Source: Clostridiaceae bacterium (GTDB lineage: Bacteria > Bacillota > Clostridia > Lachnospirales > Lachnospiraceae). From it: a stretch of 64,000 nt of DNA. Where the stretch lies: assembly GCA_910575795.1 (NCBI GenBank), contig CAJTGE010000019.1:37306-101305 (forward strand), written 5' to 3'. Positions 18,808-28,431 of this stretch are shown here, one piece after another. The notes below the pieces were generated by a model that was not told the DNA's origin, made no database searches, and saw only the letters and a program-made list of their open reading frames with translations. Position 1 is the first letter of the stretch; every line of letters begins with the position of its first letter. Position numbers and translations under genes: made by a program.

Positions 18808-20346
18808 ATGGCAGAGGAAATTTTACGGGTCGAGGATCTGACAAAAATCTATCCGGGCGGAGTTCTCGCCAATTATAATATCAATTTCAGCGTCAACCGG
18901 GGCGAGATCCACGCCCTGGTGGGGGAAAACGGCGCCGGAAAGTCCACCCTGATGAAGATGCTGTTTGGAATCGAGGAGATCACCAGCGGGAAGGTGTTCC
19001 TTCACGGCAAGGAGGTACATTTCAGCTCCAGCAAGGACGCGATCGCGCACGGGATCGGGATGGTGCATCAGCACATGATGCTGGCGCCGTCCCTGACCGT
19101 GGCGGAAAACCTGGTCCTGGGGATCGAGAAGAAAAAGGGCCTGTTCCTGGATAAGAAAAAGGCGATCGAGGAGACGGAGGCCATTTCAAAAAAATACAAC
19201 CTCCATGTGGACGCGGGGAAACGGGTGCGCGACATCTCGATCGGGATGAAACAGAAGCTGGAGATCTTAAAAACTATGTACCGCGGGGCCAGTATCATCA
19301 TTCTGGACGAGCCCACGGCGGTTCTGGCGCCGCAGGAGACAGAGGAGCTGTTCGAGCAGCTTCTGAACCTGAAAAAAGAGGGCTATACCATCCTCTTCAT
19401 CTCGCACAAGCTGCACGAGGTGAAATATCTCTGCGACCGCTTAACGGTCTTAAAGGACGGGCGTTCCATAAAGACCTGCGATGCAGCGGATGTGACGCCG
19501 GAGGAGATATCGAGGCTCATGGTAGGCCGCGATGTAAAACTCGAATACGAGAAGACGAAAAAGGAGTTCGGCGGGCGCATCCTGCGCGTGGAACATTTAA
19601 ATTATACGGACAAATTCGGCTCAAAGAAGGTGGACGACTTAAACTTTTCCCTGCGCGAGGGGGAGGTGCTTGGCATCGCCGGCATCGAGGGCAACGGCCA
19701 GAAGGAGGCCATGGAGATCCTGACCGGGAACCGGAAGGCGGAGAGCGGATCCGTGCTCTATAAGGGGCAGGACCTCTGTGAAAAGAGCATCGCCGAAAAC
19801 CGGGCGCTCGGCATTTCCCATGTGCCGGAGGACCGGCATCTGGACGGCAGCGCGCCGGAGATGAGCGTGCGCGACAACTTAATCGCCGCAAGCCTTACAA
19901 GGCTCTCTAAAAAGGCGATCCTTGATACCGCGGCCATTGAGGAATACTGCGCCTCGTGCGTGCGGGACTTTAAGGTCAAGACCGCGAGCCTTGATATCAG
20001 CATCAAGAGCCTGTCCGGCGGCAATATCCAGAAGGCCATTGTCGCGCGGGAGTTCACGGCCGGGGCGGATGTGATCGTGTTAAACCAGCCCACCCGCGGC
20101 GTGGATGTGGGCGCCATGGAATTTATCCACAAAAAGATCCTGGAGATGCGGGAGGAGAAAAAGTCCCTGATCCTCGTGAGCGCGGATCTGGCGGAATTAA
20201 AGGCTTTAAGCGATCGGATCATCGTGTTCCATCAGGGGCGGGTCGCGGGCGTTTTGTCCGATGTCCCGAATGTGACGGAAGAGGAGCTGGGCCTTTATAT
20301 GCTGGGCTTAAAACACGATCCCAAAGAGATCCTTGAGGAGGCGTAA
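18808..20346 (+). CDS. Nucleoside ABC importer ATPase (NupO/YufO-like)
   Basis: A 512 aa double-ATPase of the sugar/nucleoside importer type, with two nucleotide-binding domains in one chain. First: Walker A GENGAGKST, signature SIGMKQKLEI, Walker B IILDEPTA. Second: a degenerate Walker A (GIEGNGQKE), signature LSGGNIQKAIVAREF and NQPTRGVDVG. Degeneracy of one site is common in this family. It works with the two permeases that follow and the BMP-type binding lipoprotein at the operon end, importing nucleosides that DeoD can cleave. Confidence 0.92.
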   Translation: MAEEILRVEDLTKIYPGGVLANYNINFSVNRGEIHALVGENGAGKSTLMKMLFGIEEITSGKVFLHGKEVHFSSSKDAIAHGIGMVHQHMMLAPSLTVAENLVLGIEKKKGLFLDKKKAIEETEAISKKYNLHVDAGKRVRDISIGMKQKLEILKTMYRGASIIILDEPTAVLAPQETEELFEQLLNLKKEGYTILFISHKLHEVKYLCDRLTVLKDGRSIKTCDAADVTPEEISRLMVGRDVKLEYEKTKKEFGGRILRVEHLNYTDKFGSKKVDDLNFSLREGEVLGIAGIEGNGQKEAMEILTGNRKAESGSVLYKGQDLCEKSIAENRALGISHVPEDRHLDGSAPEMSVRDNLIAASLTRLSKKAILDTAAIEEYCASCVRDFKVKTASLDISIKSLSGGNIQKAIVAREFTAGADVIVLNQPTRGVDVGAMEFIHKKILEMREEKKSLILVSADLAELKALSDRIIVFHQGRVAGVLSDVPNVTEEELGLYMLGLKHDPKEILEEA

Positions 20347-20347
20347 G

Positions 20348-21424
20348 ATGAATAAGAAAAAACGATTTGACTGGTACGGCGTCATCCGCGTAACGGCCTC
20401 CATCCTGATTTCCCTGGTCATCGCGGCGGTCATCATCTTTGCCGTAGCCGACGATCCGGCCACGGCCCTGCACAAGTTTTTGCTGGGGCCGTTTTCAACC
20501 AAACGGAACTTTTTCAATGTCATAGAAACCATGATCCCGCTGGTTTTCTGCGGGCTGGCCATCAATGTCATGCACAAGAGCGGCCTGTTTTCCATGGTGG
20601 CGGACAGCTCCTTTTACTTTGCGGGCGTCGTGGCCGCCAGCCTTGCGATCGCCTGCCCGATGCCGAATATCCTCCATCAGATCGTCATCCTCGCGGCCGC
20701 GACGGCGGTGGGCGGCGTCATCGGCGTGATCCCGGTCCTGATTAAGAAAAAGACCGGGGCCAATGAGCTGGTGATTTCCCTGATGATGAACTATATCTTC
20801 TTCAACTTCGGGTACTGGCTGATCCGCAACTGTTTCCTGGACGCCTCCAACGGCTCGTTTTCCATCGGCTTTGCGCCGACGGCCAGCCTTGGAAAGCTCC
20901 TGAAGGGCACGAACACGCATTTCGGCCTTTTCATCATGCTGGCCGCCGTGGTTTTCATGTGGATCCTGATGGATAAGTCGAAATTCGGGCGCGCGCTGCA
21001 GATTACCGGCGCGAACGAAAATTTTGCCCGCTATGCGGGCATCCGGATCGGCGGCGTGGTGCTGGGCTCCCAGCTCATCGGCGGCATGCTGGCCGGTTTG
21101 GGCGGCGGCGTGGAGATGATCGGCATGTATAAGAAATTCCAGTGGATCACAGCCCAGACGTACGTGTGGGACGGTATCCTCATCAACCTTCTGGCAGGGA
21201 CGAAGCCGCTTATGATCCCGGTATCGGCCTTCTTTATTTCGTATATCCGGATCGGCGCGCTCGTGATGTCAAGGGGAGGCGATGTCGATTCGGAGATTGT
21301 ATCCATCATACAGGGCATCATGATCATGCTGATCGCATCCGAGCGGTTCCTGTACCGGCTCAAGAAGAACAAAGAGGAAAAAGAGGCGCTGCAGAATCAG
21401 GCGGCTGAGGCAGTGGAAGCGTAA
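20348..21424 (+). CDS. Nucleoside ABC transporter permease (NupP/YufP-like)
   Basis: A 358 aa multi-spanning membrane protein of the branched-chain amino acid/BMP permease class. After a short basic N-terminus come repeated hydrophobic helices, the conserved GANELVISLMMNYI loop and LQITGANENFARYAGI. The start is the ATG at 20348, 7 nt from GGAGG, which lies inside the end of the ATPase gene. The TTG at 20333 is less likely. Confidence 0.9.
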   Translation: MNKKKRFDWYGVIRVTASILISLVIAAVIIFAVADDPATALHKFLLGPFSTKRNFFNVIETMIPLVFCGLAINVMHKSGLFSMVADSSFYFAGVVAASLAIACPMPNILHQIVILAAATAVGGVIGVIPVLIKKKTGANELVISLMMNYIFFNFGYWLIRNCFLDASNGSFSIGFAPTASLGKLLKGTNTHFGLFIMLAAVVFMWILMDKSKFGRALQITGANENFARYAGIRIGGVVLGSQLIGGMLAGLGGGVEMIGMYKKFQWITAQTYVWDGILINLLAGTKPLMIPVSAFFISYIRIGALVMSRGGDVDSEIVSIIQGIMIMLIASERFLYRLKKNKEEKEALQNQAAEAVEA

Positions 21425-21436
21425 AGGAGGGGGAAC

Positions 21437-22354
21437 ATGAGCTTTCTGACAAATCTTGATTTCTGGTTTACCACGCTCCGCTGTACGACGCCGGTGCTGT
21501 TTGCCACCATGGCGGCCCTGATCGCGAGCCGATCCGGCATGCTCAACCTTGGGCTTGAGGGGGCGATGACCGTCGCCGCGCTCTGCGGCGTCCTGGGGAG
21601 CGGCTTTACAGGCAGCCTTTTCGCCGGGGCGCTCTGCGGCCTTGCGGCGGGGACGGCCTTTACCATGCTTTTGGCGTATTTTGTGCAGCATTTAAAGGCG
21701 AACCGGGTGGTGTCCGGCGTGGCGCTTAACCTGGCGGCCAGCGGCGGCTCGGTCTTTTGCCTGTATTCCATCACAGGAGACAAAAATGCCAGCAATTCCC
21801 TGGCCTCCGCGGCGTTTCCGGCATTTGATATTCCGGTGCTTAAGGCGATCCCGGGGATTGGGGATATCGTCTCAGGACATAACTGTTTGACTTATGTGGC
21901 ATTTATTGTTACAATTTTAATATTCATTGTGCTGAATAAAACAGCCTTTGGCATCCACATCCGGGCCGTGGGCGAATCGGAGGAGGCCGCCCGCTCAGTG
22001 GGAATCAATGTGGAGAAGATCCGCTACCAGGCTATGCTTCTGAGCGGCCTTTTAGCTTCCCTTGGCGGCATGTACCTTTCCATGGGCTATGTCAACCGCT
22101 TTACCTCCGGCATGGTGGCCGGGCGCGGCTATATCGCCCTGGCCACGAACGCCATGGCGGCCGGCAACGCGCTGATGGGCATGGTCAGCTCCGTCCTCTA
22201 CGGCTTTGGGAGCGGCATATCCATCTATCTGCAGAACAACAACGTGGATCCATACCTCATTACCATGGTTCCGTATGCGTCCATCATCGTGTTCTATGTG
22301 CTGTTCAGCTTCTATTACAAGGTGAAGCGCCAGGGAGAGGATTCACTGTCATAA
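21437..22354 (+). CDS. Nucleoside ABC transporter permease (NupQ/YufQ-like)
   Basis: A 305 aa second permease of the importer, with about eight hydrophobic spans. Family features are TPVLFATMAALIASRSGMLNLGLEG near the N-terminus and IRAVGESEEAARSVGI in the coupling region. AAAGGAGGGGG precedes the ATG, 12 bp after the first permease. No lesions seen. Confidence 0.9.
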   Translation: MSFLTNLDFWFTTLRCTTPVLFATMAALIASRSGMLNLGLEGAMTVAALCGVLGSGFTGSLFAGALCGLAAGTAFTMLLAYFVQHLKANRVVSGVALNLAASGGSVFCLYSITGDKNASNSLASAAFPAFDIPVLKAIPGIGDIVSGHNCLTYVAFIVTILIFIVLNKTAFGIHIRAVGESEEAARSVGINVEKIRYQAMLLSGLLASLGGMYLSMGYVNRFTSGMVAGRGYIALATNAMAAGNALMGMVSSVLYGFGSGISIYLQNNNVDPYLITMVPYASIIVFYVLFSFYYKVKRQGEDSLS

Positions 22355-22557
22355 CAAGCAGATATCAACGGGCGTTCCTGCAGCCTTTGCGCAGCGCAAA
22401 GAGGGTGTGATCGTTCATGTAGCAGCAGCGGGCGCTGCTGTATACAGCCCGGCAGGAATATGGACAGCAGCCATCTGCAGGACGCCCCTGATATATATAC
22501 CGCAGCCCTGGAGGCATTGCCTTCACGGCTGCCAGTCTTTATGTTCAAGGAGGATTT
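22355..22557 (+). promoter_or_regulatory. Structured gap inside the nucleoside importer operon
   Basis: GGGCGTTCCTGCAG at 22370-22383 pairs (one bulge) with CTGCAGGACGCCC at 22475-22487. This closes a 118 nt domain that contains CTTTGC/GCAAAG (22385-22401) and a CAGCAGC/GCTGCTG stem. It could set the level of the binding-protein mRNA by stabilisation or processing, because binding proteins are usually made in excess. Confidence 0.4.
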
Positions 22558-23745
22558 ATGAAAAAATCAATCAGAAAAGCAGCAGCCATTGCCCTTACGG
22601 CCGCCATGGCCGTTTCCATGACCGCCTGCGGCGGCGGTTCGGATGCCCCGGCAGAGACAAAGGCCCAGGATGAGGCGGCAAATCCGGCTCCGGAGAAAGG
22701 GGAGGCGGAAAACGGCGGGGAAGCCGCCGCCGCGGACGGCGAAAAGCTCAAGCTGACCCTGTGCATCGGCCGGAAGAATGATTTGTCATTCCAGCAGTCG
22801 GCTTATGAGGGAACCGTGCGGATCCAGGAGGAGATGGGCGATCGGTTTGAGATCAATGTAGTCGAGATGGGAGACGACACGACCAAATGGCAGGCGGCCT
22901 TCTATGACGCGGCGGACAGCGGCGCGGATATCATCGTGGGCACCGGTTTCCAGAATAAGGAGAACTTTGAGACCATCCCGCAGGAATACCCGGATACGAA
23001 ATTCATCCTTTTCGATCAGGATGTGGATTACAGCGTCGGCGATCTGAGCAATGTGCTGACCGTGCTGTTTGACTCCAACCAGTCAGGCTTTCTGGCCGGC
23101 GCGGTTGCGGCTTACTACACGACCGGGGAGAATGCGGCCAACACGGACAAGACCATCGGCTTTGTGGGCGGCACGGAGAGCACAACCATCAATAATTTCA
23201 TGGTAGGCTATGCCGAGGGCGCGAAGTACGTGGATCCGGAGATCAAGATTTTAACCGCTTTTGTCGGCGATTTCATGGATACCGCAAAGGCCAAGGATCT
23301 GACGAACGCCCAGATTTCCGAGGGCGCGGATATCGTTTTCCAGGTAGCGGGCGGCGCTGGCAACGGCGTGATCGAGGCGGCCGCGGAGAAGGACGGCGTG
23401 ATGGCCATCGGCGTGGACAGCGACCAGTATCTGGCGCTGGAGGGCTCGAACCTGCAGCCGTCTGTCATCACCTCCAGCTTAAAGCGCCTGGACAACGCGT
23501 TATTTAAGATTTGCTCCGATTACGTGAAGGATCCGTCCTCCGTACCCTTTGGGAGCACGGCAACCTTCGGCCTGGAGGATGACGCGGTCGGGATCGTGTT
23601 TAATGAAAACCTGACAAAGAGCATCGGCGAGGAAAATGTGGCAAAAGTGGAAGAGATTCTGGCAAAGATCCAGAGCGGCGAGATTGTTGTTTCTGCCGCG
23701 GCTGATCTGACGGCCGATGAGATTAAGGCGATTGTAAACGAGTAA
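22558..23745 (+). CDS. BMP-family nucleoside-binding lipoprotein
   Basis: A 395 aa extracellular binding protein for the upstream ABC importer. A lipobox (MAVSMTAC) follows a basic, hydrophobic signal. A low-complexity Ala/Glu/Gly linker spans about residues 22-62, and then the BMP fold: KNDLSFQQSAYEGT, GFVGGTES, FVGDFMDTAKAKDL, QVAGGAGNGV and IGVDSDQY. BMP proteins bind purine nucleosides or related compounds. Its position last in the operon, behind a structured gap, differs from the common binding-protein-first order. Confidence 0.92.
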   Translation: MKKSIRKAAAIALTAAMAVSMTACGGGSDAPAETKAQDEAANPAPEKGEAENGGEAAAADGEKLKLTLCIGRKNDLSFQQSAYEGTVRIQEEMGDRFEINVVEMGDDTTKWQAAFYDAADSGADIIVGTGFQNKENFETIPQEYPDTKFILFDQDVDYSVGDLSNVLTVLFDSNQSGFLAGAVAAYYTTGENAANTDKTIGFVGGTESTTINNFMVGYAEGAKYVDPEIKILTAFVGDFMDTAKAKDLTNAQISEGADIVFQVAGGAGNGVIEAAAEKDGVMAIGVDSDQYLALEGSNLQPSVITSSLKRLDNALFKICSDYVKDPSSVPFGSTATFGLEDDAVGIVFNENLTKSIGEENVAKVEEILAKIQSGEIVVSAAADLTADEIKAIVNE

Positions 23746-23892
23746 GAGAAAGAAAACGGCGCGGCGCGCAGGGAGATCCCTGTGCGGCGGCATGCGCAGA
23801 GGATGGGGACGAAGGCGGGAAAGGCGTTCTGCGGCCCCATTTTCGCGCGGCGCTATCCTGCGCGCTGTTTAAAAGGTATTTCGTACAGTTGT

Positions 23893-24025
23893 ATAGTGAA
23901 CGACAAAAATTTTTGTTTTTGGCGTTCACTGCGCCGATTTTGCGCTGTGTGAAACGCAGCATCTACCTTTGCAAAATCGTGCGCATCCCCCGTAGTAAAC
24001 GACAAATTATTTTGTCGTTTACTAT
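23893..24025. repeat. ATAGTRAACGAC repeat element, copy 1
   Basis: A 133 bp element with ends ATAGTGAACGACAAA and TTTGTCGTTTACTAT, each end also forming its own hairpin. The core (GCGCCGATTTTGC ... TGCGCATCCCCCG) is found reverse-complemented in the copy at 28229-28370. No ORF. Copy 1 lies just upstream of the TatD gene. Confidence 0.65.
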
Positions 24026-24051
24026 AACATTTTTTAAGAAGGAGGCGTTCA

Positions 24052-24837
24052 TTGCAGGGGATCATTGACAGCCATGCGCACATCTGCGGAAAACTCCTGT
24101 TTCCCAGATGGGACGCGGTCATAGAAAGGGCAAAAAAAGCCGGTGTGGAGCGGATCATGATTGTCTGCACCGAAGTGGAGGAGGCCGAACGGGCCATTGA
24201 AATCGCCGCCCGCGATCCGATGTTTGACGTCGCGTGCGGTTTTTACCCCAACGATCTTTTAAAAGTAACGGAAGCGGACTGGAGCCGGCTTGAGCGGCTT
24301 GTGAGGGAGCCGCAGGTAAAGGCGGTGGGAGAGATCGGGATGGATTATTTCCCCTATGAGACAACGGTTCCCGGAAAGCTTCAGAGGGAGGCGTTTATCC
24401 GCCAGATGCGCCTGGCGGGGGAGGTTGGAAAGCCGGTGATCATCCATATGCGCCTGGCAACGGAGGACACAAAGGCCTGTATGAGAACCTATCTGAAAAC
24501 GCCGGGAATCATGCACTGCTACAGCGGCGGTTATGAGGCGATGGGCGATTTTCTGGATATGGGGATGTATCTGTCCTTTTCCGGGAATATTACCTTTGAG
24601 CTGGATGATGTATCAACGCAGAAAGCCGTAAAAGAAGCGCCGCTTAACCGGATTCTGGTGGAAACCGACGCCCCGTCGCTCACGCCGGCCCCCATGCAGG
24701 GACAGGACAATGAACCGAGCTATATCTCTTATGTCATTGATCATATCTGCCGCCTGCGCGGCATGGAGCGGGAGGCCCTGATTCAGGCGATCGGGGATAA
24801 TTACAGAAGGCTGATAAGGAGAGGAATACGTGATTAA
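24052..24837 (+). CDS. TatD-family metal-dependent hydrolase
   Basis: A 261 aa TIM-barrel hydrolase with DSHAHIC (HxH metal site), GEIGMDY, VIIHMR, MHCYSGG and LVETDAPSLTP, all TatD hallmarks. TatD proteins are metal-dependent DNases or phosphoesterases. Start is a TTG at 24052 placed 6 nt after AAGGAGG; no ATG gives the DSHAH motif enough N-terminal sequence. It overlaps the adenine deaminase start by 8 bp, so the two are coupled. Confidence 0.88.
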   Translation: MQGIIDSHAHICGKLLFPRWDAVIERAKKAGVERIMIVCTEVEEAERAIEIAARDPMFDVACGFYPNDLLKVTEADWSRLERLVREPQVKAVGEIGMDYFPYETTVPGKLQREAFIRQMRLAGEVGKPVIIHMRLATEDTKACMRTYLKTPGIMHCYSGGYEAMGDFLDMGMYLSFSGNITFELDDVSTQKAVKEAPLNRILVETDAPSLTPAPMQGQDNEPSYISYVIDHICRLRGMEREALIQAIGDNYRRLIRRGIRD

Positions 24838-26596
24838 GATTGAACCAAGGAATAAGAGGGAGCTTCTAAAGGCCGCCCTGGGAGAGATAAACGCGGATCT
24901 GGCGGTAACTAACTGCCGGGTGGTCAATGTATTTACCGGTGAGATATATCCGGCTGTGGTCTATGTGAAGGACGGGTTTATTTCCCATGTAGAGACAGAG
25001 GCCCTGGACGGTCCGTATAAGGCGGACAACGTCTATGACGGACAGGGGCGTTACCTGATTCCGGGGCTGATTGATTCCCATATGCACATCGAAAGCTCGA
25101 TGATGACGCCGCGCAATTTCGCCAAAGTCGCGATTCCCCACGGAACCACGACCATCATCCATGACCCGCACGAGCTGGCCAATGTATTCGGCGCGGAGGC
25201 CGTGCGGTATATGCATGACAGCGCGTCGGATCTGCCCATGCGCCAGCTCGTGGACATCCCGAGCTGTGTGCCGGCCGTTCCGGGCTGCGAGAATGCGGGA
25301 GCCAGCTTTTCGGCTGCCGAGATCCGCGAGCTGGCCGCTTTGGAGAGGGCCGTGGGGCTTGCGGAGGTCATGGATTTCTACGGCGTGATGAACGGGGACG
25401 CGCGGATGATGGAGATCATTGAGGCAGCGTCCGAGTGCGGCCTGTATCTGCAGGGGCATGCGCCTGGGCTTTGCGGAAGGCAGCTCTCCGCCTATCTGTG
25501 CGGCGGGCCGAACACCTGCCATGAGACGACGGCCGGGGACGAAGCGCTTAGAAAGCTGCGCGCCGGCATGTATGTCGATGCCAGAGAGAGTTCGATCACG
25601 AAAAATGTGGAAGCGATCTGGAACGGCGTAAAGGATATCCGTTTCTTTGACACCCTGACGCTGTGCAGCGATGACCGCGAAAGCGACGATCTCCTGCACA
25701 CCGGCCATTTAAATGCCGTGGCGCGCCGGGCGATCGAATGCGGCATGGATCCGGTTCTGGCCATCAAAAGCGCGACCATCAACACCGCGCGTGAGATCGG
25801 GGTTTCCCGCCTGGGGGCCATCGCGCCCGGCTATGCGGCGGACATGGCGCTCACAGAGGATATCCGCACCTTGTGGATGGACGCGGTCTTTTACGGCGGG
25901 AGGCTCGTCGCCGAAAACGGCCGCCTGACCGCGCCCATTGAGGATAAGCCGTTTGAGCTGGAGGAGAGGAATTCCATGAAGCTTTCCGGGGTTTCACTGG
26001 AGGACTTCATCCTCGCGCCGCCTGTGAGAGAAGGGTGCGCGCGGGTAAATGTCATGGAATATGAAAGCCTTACCGCGAGCCTTACAAGGCTTACACAGGC
26101 CAAGCTTCCTGTCCGGGACGGCCGTCTGGAGCTTTCGGAGGGCATGGCCTTTGTGGCCGTGTTAAACCGTCACGGCAAAGGCACAAAGGCCCTGGGGATT
26201 GTAAAGAATTTCGGGCTTTTGGAGGGCGCGGTGGCCTCCACGGTTTCGCATGACTCGCATAACCTGACGATCGTATACCATCAGCCGGAGGATGCGCTTG
26301 CCGCCGCCAGGGAGCTTATCCGGCAGGGCGGCGGCATGACGGCTGTAAAGGACGGAGCGGTGCTCCACACCCTGCGCCTGGAGGTGGGCGGCCTGATGAC
26401 AAAGCTGGACGCGGAAACGCTCACAGAGGAGGCGGCCAGGATGAAGGAGACAGAGCGGTCGCTGGGGATTACGGCCCCGGAGAATCCGCTTCTGCGGATT
26501 GTTGCGCTGGCGCTTCCGGTGATCCCGGATGTGAAGATGTCGGATCTGGGGCTGGTGTCTGTGGCGGAGCAGAGGATTTTGCCGGTGTTTTTGTAA
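24830..26596 (+). CDS. ade: Adenine deaminase
   Basis: Converts adenine to hypoxanthine and ammonia in purine salvage. The 588 aa protein carries the amidohydrolase metal motif GLIDSHMHIESSMM, the family-specific PHGTTTIIHDPHELANV, HETTAGDEAL, LCSDDRESDDLL (active-site Asp) and the C-terminal YHQPEDALAA/GGGMTAVKDG domain. Length is typical. GTG start within the TatD end, after AAGGAGAGG. It fits functionally with DeoD, which releases adenine from adenosine, although the intervening repeat suggests a separate transcript. Confidence 0.93.
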   Translation: MIKIEPRNKRELLKAALGEINADLAVTNCRVVNVFTGEIYPAVVYVKDGFISHVETEALDGPYKADNVYDGQGRYLIPGLIDSHMHIESSMMTPRNFAKVAIPHGTTTIIHDPHELANVFGAEAVRYMHDSASDLPMRQLVDIPSCVPAVPGCENAGASFSAAEIRELAALERAVGLAEVMDFYGVMNGDARMMEIIEAASECGLYLQGHAPGLCGRQLSAYLCGGPNTCHETTAGDEALRKLRAGMYVDARESSITKNVEAIWNGVKDIRFFDTLTLCSDDRESDDLLHTGHLNAVARRAIECGMDPVLAIKSATINTAREIGVSRLGAIAPGYAADMALTEDIRTLWMDAVFYGGRLVAENGRLTAPIEDKPFELEERNSMKLSGVSLEDFILAPPVREGCARVNVMEYESLTASLTRLTQAKLPVRDGRLELSEGMAFVAVLNRHGKGTKALGIVKNFGLLEGAVASTVSHDSHNLTIVYHQPEDALAAARELIRQGGGMTAVKDGAVLHTLRLEVGGLMTKLDAETLTEEAARMKETERSLGITAPENPLLRIVALALPVIPDVKMSDLGLVSVAEQRILPVFL

Positions 26597-26672
26597 GGCG
26601 GAGGGATGTTTGCTGAGGGGGACGCCCGGAGCAGGAAATGGAATAGAATTTATCGAAAAGGAGGTATTTCAG

Positions 26673-28220
26673 ATGCAGACAATTGATCCGCAGAGCTGGA
26701 AGAAGGATCTTCCGGAATTCAAAGAAAAGACAGAGGCGTTTTATGCCGGCGAGCTCGATAAGGGGGCTTATAAGGGCTTTTCGGGTTTTTACGGAAGCTA
26801 TGCGCAGAAGGGGGGCAAGGCGAGTATGCTGCGCCTGCGCATGACGGCCGGCCGGGTGACGAAGGAACGGCTTCGCTTTGCGGCGGATTCTATACGGCGC
26901 TATGAGGTTGCGAGGGCGCATTTTACGACGTGCCAGACGATTCAGTTCCACGATCTGGGGCCGGAGGCGGTCTGTGGGATCATGGAGCAGGCGCTGGATG
27001 CGGGGATTGTGACCATGGGCGGAGGCGGGGATTATCCGAGAAATGTGATGTGCTCGCCCCTGTCAGGTGTTGAGAAGGATGAATATTTTGACGTTCTCCC
27101 GTGGGCCGAGGCGGCCGGGGACTATCTGATGAATTTTCTTAAGGCAAAAAAGATGCCCCGCAAGCTTAAGGTGGGATTTTCCAATTCGCCGAAGAATTTA
27201 ACGCATGCGACCTACCGCGACCTTGGCTTTGTGGCCAGGGAGGACGGGAAGTTTGACGTCTACAGCGCCGGAGGGCTGGGGAATAACCCGCGCTTTGGCG
27301 TGAAGGTGGCGGAGGCTGTCCTGCCGGAGGATATCTGCTATTACATCAAGGCCATGTGGCTGACCTTTATCGCTTACGGCGACTACGAAAACCGCGGCCG
27401 TGCCCGCACCCGCTATATGCAGGAGATTCTGGGAAGCCCGGAGAAGTATAAGGAGGCGTACGGGGAAAAGCTTAAGGAGGCGTTTGAAGGCGGGGAGGAT
27501 CTGAAGATTCATGTATACGCCGGGCAGACGGCCAAGCAGGGCGACGGGAGCGCTGTGAGCGGCCCGCGTGTCATAGAGCAGAAGCAGCCGGGGCTTTACG
27601 CCGTGATCTGGCATCCCATCGGGGGCCAGCCGGCGCTTAAGAATCTCTGCGCCTTAAGCGATGCCGTCCAGGGCATGGAGGACGTGGAAATGCGCCTGGC
27701 CCCGGATGAGACGGCGTATATTATTAACCTTACCGGGGACGAGGCCAAAAAGGTTCTGGAAATCACAGAGGACAGCGCCGCTTCCCTGTTTGAGACGTCT
27801 GTAAGCTGTATCGGCGCCAGCATCTGCCAGATCGGAGCGAGGGATTCCCAGGCGCTTCTGGCGGCCTGCGTAGAGGCCGTGCGCGCTGCCGCGCTCCCGG
27901 ACGGCGCTTTGCCGCAGATCCATATCTCCGGCTGCCCGTCCTCATGCGGGACCCATCAGACCGGCCTGATCGGTTTCCGCGGGGCGGCGAAGATAGTGGA
28001 TAAAAAGCCCCAGTCCGCGTTCATGCTGTATGTGGGAGGCTGCGATATACAGGGAGAGGAAGCGATGGGGGGCGAACTCGGGACCATCCTTGAGACACAG
28101 ATCCCGGAGTTCCTTGTAGAGCTTGGAAAGACCGTTGCGGCAAGCGGAATGGACTATGCCGGCTGGAAGAAGGCAAATCCGGACGGCGTGAAGGATTTGG
28201 CGGCGAAATATGTGGCGTAA
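26673..28220 (+). CDS. Siroheme/4Fe-4S nitrite or sulfite reductase-like protein
   Basis: A 515 aa ferredoxin-type nitrite/sulfite reductase: two half-domains (HFTTCQTIQFHDL near 85, MGGGGDYPRNVMCSPLSGV) and the cluster/siroheme cysteines in CX5C (CIGASIC, near 379-385) and CX3C (CPSSC, near 421-425). Reduces nitrite or sulfite at siroheme. Substrate specificity is not readable, and no electron donor gene is adjacent. Start at ATG 26673 after AAAAGGAGG; the upstream TTG at 26610 has no ribosome site. An ATAGTAAACGAC repeat begins 9 bp after the stop. Confidence 0.85.
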   Translation: MQTIDPQSWKKDLPEFKEKTEAFYAGELDKGAYKGFSGFYGSYAQKGGKASMLRLRMTAGRVTKERLRFAADSIRRYEVARAHFTTCQTIQFHDLGPEAVCGIMEQALDAGIVTMGGGGDYPRNVMCSPLSGVEKDEYFDVLPWAEAAGDYLMNFLKAKKMPRKLKVGFSNSPKNLTHATYRDLGFVAREDGKFDVYSAGGLGNNPRFGVKVAEAVLPEDICYYIKAMWLTFIAYGDYENRGRARTRYMQEILGSPEKYKEAYGEKLKEAFEGGEDLKIHVYAGQTAKQGDGSAVSGPRVIEQKQPGLYAVIWHPIGGQPALKNLCALSDAVQGMEDVEMRLAPDETAYIINLTGDEAKKVLEITEDSAASLFETSVSCIGASICQIGARDSQALLAACVEAVRAAALPDGALPQIHISGCPSSCGTHQTGLIGFRGAAKIVDKKPQSAFMLYVGGCDIQGEEAMGGELGTILETQIPEFLVELGKTVAASGMDYAGWKKANPDGVKDLAAKYVA

Positions 28221-28228
28221 GAATATCT

Positions 28229-28370
28229 ATAGTAAACGACAAAAATAGTTGCCTTTTACTATAAACCCTCCGGGGGATGCGCACGATTTTTGTATGGTAG
28301 TTCTGCGTTTACATGCAGCAAAAATCGGCGCAGGAAACGTCATAAAGAAAACATTTATGACGTTTCCTAT
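28229..28370. repeat. ATAGTRAACGAC repeat element, copy 2 (inverted)
   Basis: A 142 bp element starting ATAGTAAACGAC and ending GACGTTTCCTAT. The core GGGGGATGCGCACGATTTT...AAAATCGGCGC is the reverse complement of copy 1. The right end forms the stem AGGAAACGTCATAAA / TTTATGACGTTTCCT. It may act as a terminator behind the reductase gene. Confidence 0.65.
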
Positions 28371-28431
28371 AAATGACTGCTATGCAGACGGCAAAGCAAA
28401 GTAGTCGTTTTGATCCTGGGTAATATAGAAT

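Noticed and set aside
24866..25708. 280-codon minus-strand frame inside adenine deaminase
   Set aside because: It is a mirror of a well-supported gene; its composition follows the codon positions of ade and no domain is visible.
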